Of a stretch of DNA of 17,937 bases, positions 15,171 through 17,937 are shown in pieces. A model generated the notes under the pieces. That model had not been told where the DNA came from. It saw only the letters and a program-made list of their open reading frames with translations, and did not search any database. The DNA lies in assembly GCA_031282485.1 (NCBI GenBank), contig JAITDQ010000324.1, positions 1 to 17,937 of the forward strand, written 5' to 3'. The position numbers were made by a program, and so were the translations under genes. Position 1 is the stretch's first letter. Each line of letters begins with the position of its first letter. The DNA comes from Tannerella sp. (GTDB taxonomy: Bacteria > Bacteroidota > Bacteroidia > Bacteroidales > Tannerellaceae).

Positions 15171-17111
15171 TTAATTTTTATAGTTTCTCTGTTGACGTAC
15201 AACAAATTCATAGTCAAGATTCTCCTTAATCATGACAGGGTCTTTGTCATCGCCCTGATATTTCCAGCATGAGACGTATGAGAATTTGTCGTCATGACGA
15301 AGCGCTTCTCCTTCTTCCGTCTGGTGTTCCACACGGAAATGTCCGCCGCATGATTCTTCGCGGTTCAACGAATCGTGCGCCATGAGCATTCCTATTTCGA
15401 TAAAATCGGCAAGACGCAGTGCTTTTTCAAGCTCAACATTCAAATCGCCTGCCTTACCCGGAATCCTTACATTGCTCCAAAATTCTTTTTTCAAGGCTTT
15501 AAGCATTCCGATCGCTTCCTTAAGTCCCTGTTCATCGCGAGCCATACCGACATGATCCCACATGATGTGTCCGAGTTCCTTATGAATGTTGTCGACCGAA
15601 CGTTTTCCCTTTATGCTCATCAGTTTGTTGATGCGTTCGTCAATCTGTTTCTCGGCCTCTTCAAATTCGGGAAGATTCGTGCTGAAACGCGGTACCTGTA
15701 TCTGGTCGGCCAGATAATTCTGTATCGTGTAAGGCAACACAAAATAGCCGTCGGCCAAGCCTTGCATCAACGCGGATGCGCCGAGGCGGTTTGCGCCGTG
15801 ATCGGAGAAATTCGCTTCCCCGATGGCAAACAATCCCTTCACCGACGTCATCAGCTCGTAGTCAACCCAAATACCTCCCATTGTATAATGAAGGGCGGGG
15901 AATATCATCATCGGTGTTTCGTACGGATTGTCGTCAACAATCTTTTCGTACATCTGGAAAAGGTTTCCGTAACGCTGTTCCACCACGTCTTTTCCCAGCC
16001 GGTTGATTGCATCGGAGAAATCAAGGTATACGGCTTGTCCCGTTCCCACGCCGTACCCGGCATCGCAACGTTCTTTTGCCGCACGCGAAGCGACGTCGCG
16101 CGGAACAAGGTTTCCGAAAGCGGGATAACGGCGTTCCAGATAGTAGTCGCGGTCTTCTTCCTTTATATCCACAGGTTTCAGTTTGCCTGCACGGATCGCC
16201 TCGGCGTCTTCCTTTTTCCCGGGCACCCAGATACGTCCGTCGTTACGAAGCGATTCGGACATGAGCGTCAGTTTGGACTGGAACTCGCCATGGACAGGAA
16301 TACAGGTCGGATGAATCTGCGCCATACACGGGTTTGCGAAGTATGCGCCTTTTTTATAGCACTGCCATGCGGCGGAACCGTTTGATGCCATGGCGTTTGT
16401 AGACAGGAAGAACGTGTTTGCATAACCTCCGCTCGCAATGACCACGGCATGAGCCGCATAACGCTCGATTTTACCCGTGACCAGATTGCGGGCGATGATG
16501 CCGCGTGCACGTCCGTCCACAACCACTACATCCAGCATTTCATGGCGCGTGTACATCTTCACCTTCCCTTTCCCGATCTGGCGGCTGAGTGCGGAATATG
16601 CGCCGAGCAACAGTTGCTGCCCCGTTTGACCGCGTGCGTAGAACGTGCGTGAAACCTGTGCACCGCCGAACGAACGGTTGTCGAGCAGTCCGCCGTATTC
16701 GCGGGCGAAGGGTACTCCCTGGGCTACACACTGGTCTATAATGGAATTTGACACTTCCGCCAGACGGTAAACGTTCGCTTCACGCGCACGGTAGTCGCCG
16801 CCTTTGATCGTATCGTAGAACAGGCGGTAAACGGAGTCGCCGTCGTTCTGGTAATTTTTAGCCGCATTGATACCTCCCTGTGCGGCGATAGAGTGTGCGC
16901 GGCGGGGTGAATCCTGAATACAGAAGTTCAGTACGTTAAAACCCATTTCTGCAAGCGAGGCGGCCGCGGATGCTCCTGCAAGCCCCGTCCCGATAATGAT
17001 GACGTCCAAACGGCGTTTGTTTGCGGGGTTTACAAGTTTCTGATGATTTTTATAATTAGTCCACTTTTCAGCCAACGGGCCTTGTGGTATTTTTGAATTT
17101 ATTTCAGACAT
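15171..17111 (-). CDS. sdhA: Succinate dehydrogenase/fumarate reductase flavoprotein subunit
   Basis: A 646-residue catalytic subunit. The FAD-binding Rossmann motif is [20 protein letters not shown] (37-56). His73 in [17 protein letters not shown] is the expected site of covalent FAD attachment. Substrate-site blocks are visible in order: [15 protein letters not shown], the catalytic-arginine segment [24 protein letters not shown], and [20 protein letters not shown]. It interconverts fumarate and succinate. The slightly longer size and the N-terminal extension before the FAD motif match the class with one di-haem cytochrome b subunit, as in Wolinella and Bacteroides. In this phylum it is the terminal reductase that makes succinate during sugar fermentation. 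It starts 31 bp after sdhC ends. Complete, with no missing key residue seen. Confidence 0.97.
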   Translation of the reverse strand: MSEINSKIPQGPLAEKWTNYKNHQKLVNPANKRRLDVIIIGTGLAGASAAASLAEMGFNVLNFCIQDSPRRAHSIAAQGGINAAKNYQNDGDSVYRLFYDTIKGGDYRAREANVYRLAEVSNSIIDQCVAQGVPFAREYGGLLDNRSFGGAQVSRTFYARGQTGQQLLLGAYSALSRQIGKGKVKMYTRHEMLDVVVVDGRARGIIARNLVTGKIERYAAHAVVIASGGYANTFFLSTNAMASNGSAAWQCYKKGAYFANPCMAQIHPTCIPVHGEFQSKLTLMSESLRNDGRIWVPGKKEDAEAIRAGKLKPVDIKEEDRDYYLERRYPAFGNLVPRDVASRAAKERCDAGYGVGTGQAVYLDFSDAINRLGKDVVEQRYGNLFQMYEKIVDDNPYETPMMIFPALHYTMGGIWVDYELMTSVKGLFAIGEANFSDHGANRLGASALMQGLADGYFVLPYTIQNYLADQIQVPRFSTNLPEFEEAEKQIDERINKLMSIKGKRSVDNIHKELGHIMWDHVGMARDEQGLKEAIGMLKALKKEFWSNVRIPGKAGDLNVELEKALRLADFIEIGMLMAHDSLNREESCGGHFRVEHQTEEGEALRHDDKFSYVSCWKYQGDDKDPVMIKENLDYEFVVRQQRNYKN

Positions 17112-17142
17112 AACTTTGATTAATTAAAAGGTACAACCATTG

Positions 17143-17847
17143 TTAACAGCAGCTTCCGCCACAAAGGCTTTTTGCATAGAAGGATAGCGTCACGAAAGCA
17201 AAGCCGAGGAAAATAAGGGTAGCGACAGCGTAACCGATAAGTTTCCAGCGTTTCAGCCAGACCTGATTGCTCCAGCCGACAGTTTGAATAGCGCTCCATA
17301 CGCCGTGCGTCAGGTGGAACCACAGCGCTGCATACCAGATAAGGTACGCGACGACCACCCATAAATGACTGAAATAATAGCGGATAAAGGCAGCGCCGTC
17401 TTGCGGATTTACCGCAGCGCCGTCGCACAGCGTCACTTCGTGATGTCCCAACAGTTCGGCGAACATCATCTTGTACCAGAACTGGCTCAGGTGAAGAATC
17501 ATAAAGCCGAGGATAACGACTCCGATCACAAACATGTTTTGCGAAGCCCAACTGACGCCTTTCGGGCGGGAGTTTACGGCGTAGCGGTCGTTGCCGCGCG
17601 CATTACTGTTTTGTAACGTAATCAGTGCAGCATAAATGAAATGGATAGCGATAATACCCACCAGCACAACCGTCGCTGCGACCGCATACCAGTTGGCGCC
17701 CAGCAACGCACAGATTGTGTTGTAAGCATCGGCCGAGAATACCGCCGCCACATTCATGGATAAGTGAAACAGCAAGAATAGCAACAGTACGACGCCTGTG
17801 ATACTCATTACTAATTTCCTTCCGATAGAGGAATGAATCAACCACAT
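17143..17847 (-). CDS. sdhC: Succinate dehydrogenase/fumarate reductase cytochrome b subunit
   Basis: A 234-residue membrane anchor with five predicted helices, at about 12-36, 54-78, 104-129, 159-184 and 202-223. This is the single-subunit, two-haem type known from Wolinella FrdC. Candidate axial haem ligands are H28, H69, H119 and H178, one per helix; H161 and H181 are close alternatives. It carries electrons between the menaquinone pool and SdhB. It is the first gene of the operon, with the promoter at 17900-17932. The protein ends in an unusual cysteine-rich tail, KSLCGGSCC, of unknown meaning. The assignment is secured by helix layout and by the sdhA and sdhB genes that follow. Confidence 0.93.
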   Translation of the reverse strand: MWLIHSSIGRKLVMSITGVVLLLFLLFHLSMNVAAVFSADAYNTICALLGANWYAVAATVVLVGIIAIHFIYAALITLQNSNARGNDRYAVNSRPKGVSWASQNMFVIGVVILGFMILHLSQFWYKMMFAELLGHHEVTLCDGAAVNPQDGAAFIRYYFSHLWVVVAYLIWYAALWFHLTHGVWSAIQTVGWSNQVWLKRWKLIGYAVATLIFLGFAFVTLSFYAKSLCGGSCC

Positions 17848-17899
17848 AAGAATTAAATTTTAGTTATTATAATGTTTAAAAGTTCCTGTTTTAAAGGCG

Positions 17900-17932
17900 C
17901 AAAGATACTATAAAATAGAAATAAAAAACAAA
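17900..17932 (-). promoter_or_regulatory. Promoter of the sdhCAB operon
   Basis: On the minus strand TTTG (17932-17929), a 21 bp spacer and the exact -7 box TATCTTTG (17907-17900) precede sdhC. The start site would be near 17893, leaving a leader of about 45 nt. Confidence 0.7.
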
Positions 17933-17937
17933 CGATT

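Noticed and set aside
15375..16385. A 336-codon open frame on the plus strand inside sdhA.
   Set aside because: It lies wholly opposite the flavoprotein gene, whose motifs are intact, and its product has no recognisable domain.
1..17937. CRISPR arrays, tRNA or rRNA genes, complete insertion sequences, toxin-antitoxin or phage-defence genes.
   Set aside because: No regularly spaced repeats, cloverleaf-like sequences, transposase frames or recognisable defence proteins were seen on either strand.

Overview
The window is chromosomal DNA from a member of the Bacteroidales (phylum Bacteroidota). Three things point there: a SusC/SusD pair with an ECF sigma factor and a FecR-type anti-sigma factor; a three-subunit fumarate reductase/succinate dehydrogenase with a single cytochrome b subunit; and promoters of the Bacteroides type (-33 TTG/TTTG, about 20 bp, -7 TAnnTTTG) in front of several genes. 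I cannot fix the genus from sequence alone.

Layout. (1) 1-650, minus: the N-terminal part of a Bacteroidetes-type tyrosine recombinase whose catalytic domain lies beyond the left edge. It marks a probable mobile-element end next to what follows. (2) 994-9320: a compact polysaccharide/sulfated-glycan utilisation locus. A minus-strand run fecR - susC (with STN signalling domain) - susD - sulfatase is headed by a divergently transcribed ECF sigma gene. The inferred logic is that substrate binding by SusC/SusD is relayed through the STN domain to FecR, which releases the sigma factor to switch on the susCD-sulfatase genes. The only catabolic enzyme is one serine-type sulfatase; no glycoside hydrolase or lyase is present. 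(3) 9466-14003: housekeeping genes, namely a DEDDh exonuclease, a U32-family protein (TrhP-like tRNA hydroxylation), a convergent dihydroorotate-dehydrogenase-like protein, and a hotdog thioesterase followed closely by dprA. (4) 14004-14406: a 400 bp intergenic stretch with a candidate small RNA (canonical promoter, about 80 nt, hairpin terminator) and the terminator of the next operon. (5) 14407-17847, minus: sdhC-sdhA-sdhB, the membrane fumarate reductase/succinate dehydrogenase, with its promoter at 17900-17932.

By eye the locus at 994-9320 is more AT-rich than the genes at 9466-17850. Together with the recombinase at its flank this is compatible with horizontal acquisition, but not proof. 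Nothing here is clearly a wholly new system. The points most worth checking are the candidate sRNA, the palindrome between the divergent sigma and anti-sigma genes, the perfect hairpin between fecR and susC, and the minimal sulfatase-only locus.
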